From Rickettsiales bacterium (lineage in GTDB: Bacteria > Pseudomonadota > Alphaproteobacteria > Rs-D84): DNA of 6,831 nt. The stretch spans positions 1-6,831 of the forward strand of contig JAIRLP010000114.1 in NCBI GenBank assembly GCA_031259365.1, given 5' to 3'. Below the pieces are notes generated by a model. The model ran no database searches. It was not told the DNA's origin and saw only the letters and a list, made by a program, of their open reading frames with translations. Positions 6,300-6,831 of this stretch are shown piece by piece; the first letter of the stretch is position 1; each line of letters begins with the position of its first letter. The translations under genes were made by a program, and so were the position numbers.

Positions 6300-6831
6300 G
6301 CTTTTTCCTTTTTAGATTCGGGGAAAGATTTTAAAAAAAGATATATCATAATACGTTGCCAACGTTTCAGATAATGAATTGGCAAATCGGGTGTACCATA
6401 AGTCTTGCGAATTTCTTGAGCGACAACATCCCGAAATTCTTTGAATTTCATTGTTTTCATAATCATGTCTGCGAATAAAGTCCTGGTTAATTCGCGCGTT
6501 AAATGTTCCCCAAGCGCTGGCGGATATTTTTCAAGGATCGGTCGCGCACGTTTTATTGTTTCAATGAAATATGTTGTATTGTTTTTTGTTAATCCATTGT
6601 TAACAGAAGATGTTTTGGAAAGACGGTGATAAGTAACAAACACATTTGTCATAACTATCTTTTTTGCACGGTTCATAACTTCCAACATAAAAAGAATGTC
6701 TTCGCCAGGGAACAAATCTTCGGGAAAGAAAATATCTTTCAACAAATCCTTATAAAACAATTGCCGCCAAACCCACAAGAATTTAAAAGTTTCTGGCAGG
6801 CCAGCTTTCTGCATTTCAAAATAATCTATGC
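6296..6831 (-). CDS. GT2-family glycosyltransferase, C-terminal part (5' end outside window)
   Basis: The frame is open to the window edge, so the start lies outside; 177 residues are visible. The in-frame ATG at 6812-6814 is internal, not the start. The visible part opens with the acceptor-side region of a GT2 domain: FKFLWVWRQLFYKDLL, then FFPEDLFPGEDILFML, where GED carries the conserved catalytic-base Asp of GT2 enzymes, and a strand ending in TYHRLSKTSSVN, which matches the usual Y-x-Y/H-R...S closing segment. After that comes a helical tail with a basic-aromatic stretch, YLKRWQRIMIYLFLKSF, that could lie against the membrane. The nucleotide-binding and DxD parts are not in the window. 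Stop and next start overlap as ATGA (6296-6299), so both GT2 enzymes are probably produced together and act on the same glycan. Confidence 0.85.
   Translation of the reverse strand, partial: IDYFEMQKAGLPETFKFLWVWRQLFYKDLLKDIFFPEDLFPGEDILFMLEVMNRAKKIVMTNVFVTYHRLSKTSSVNNGLTKNNTTYFIETIKRARPILEKYPPALGEHLTRELTRTLFADMIMKTMKFKEFRDVVAQEIRKTYGTPDLPIHYLKRWQRIMIYLFLKSFPESKKEKA

Noticed and set aside
1..6831. CRISPR array, tRNA, rRNA, transposon ends or att sites
   Set aside because: No regularly spaced repeats, tRNA-like folds, transposase or integrase frames, or paired terminal repeats were seen on either strand.

Overview
This window is a densely packed, AT-rich bacterial segment in which every supported gene lies on the minus strand. 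Transcription therefore runs from high to low coordinates. Two proteins have clear Sec signal peptides with A-x-A cleavage sites, and the remaining genes are glycan-type glycosyltransferases and partner enzymes. This suggests a Gram-negative bacterium with a surface-polysaccharide or glycoconjugate locus. The gene style (long poorly known secreted proteins, GT2/GT8/radical SAM mixtures, short overlaps) recalls uncultured host-associated Alphaproteobacteria. That taxonomic guess is weak and rests on no marker gene.

Layout in the direction of transcription: (1) 6831-5199 holds two GT2-family glycosyltransferase genes with a 4-nt ATGA overlap; the first is cut by the window edge. They end in a convincing Rho-independent terminator at 5147-5176. 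(2) 5073-5146 is a short intergenic gap. (3) 5072-2579 holds two genes for exported proteins: a 556-aa protein with a repeat-bearing linker and an HExxxH motif, then a 253-aa cysteine-rich protein. (4) 2540-1 returns to glycan enzymes: a radical SAM protein fused to an N-terminally shortened GT2 domain, a GT8 glycosyltransferase, and the start of a DUF1796-type putative cysteine peptidase. The last gene is clear by homology, starts at 251 and overlaps the GT8 gene.

The genes from 5072 to 1 look like one transcription unit: spacings are one base to a few tens of bases, or short overlaps of 13-14 nt. The glycan enzymes would act in the cytoplasm on nucleotide sugars and acceptors, while the two exported proteins would work in the periplasm or outside the cell. 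Why they share a unit is not shown by the sequence.

The points most worth a second look are: the GT2-radical SAM fusion, whose GT2 part begins about 57 residues into the normal fold; an 11-bp imperfect inverted repeat that exactly fills the 38-nt gap before that gene and would hide its ribosome binding site; the exported HExxxH protein; and the cysteine-rich partner. No tRNA, rRNA, CRISPR array, transposase or phage gene was seen.
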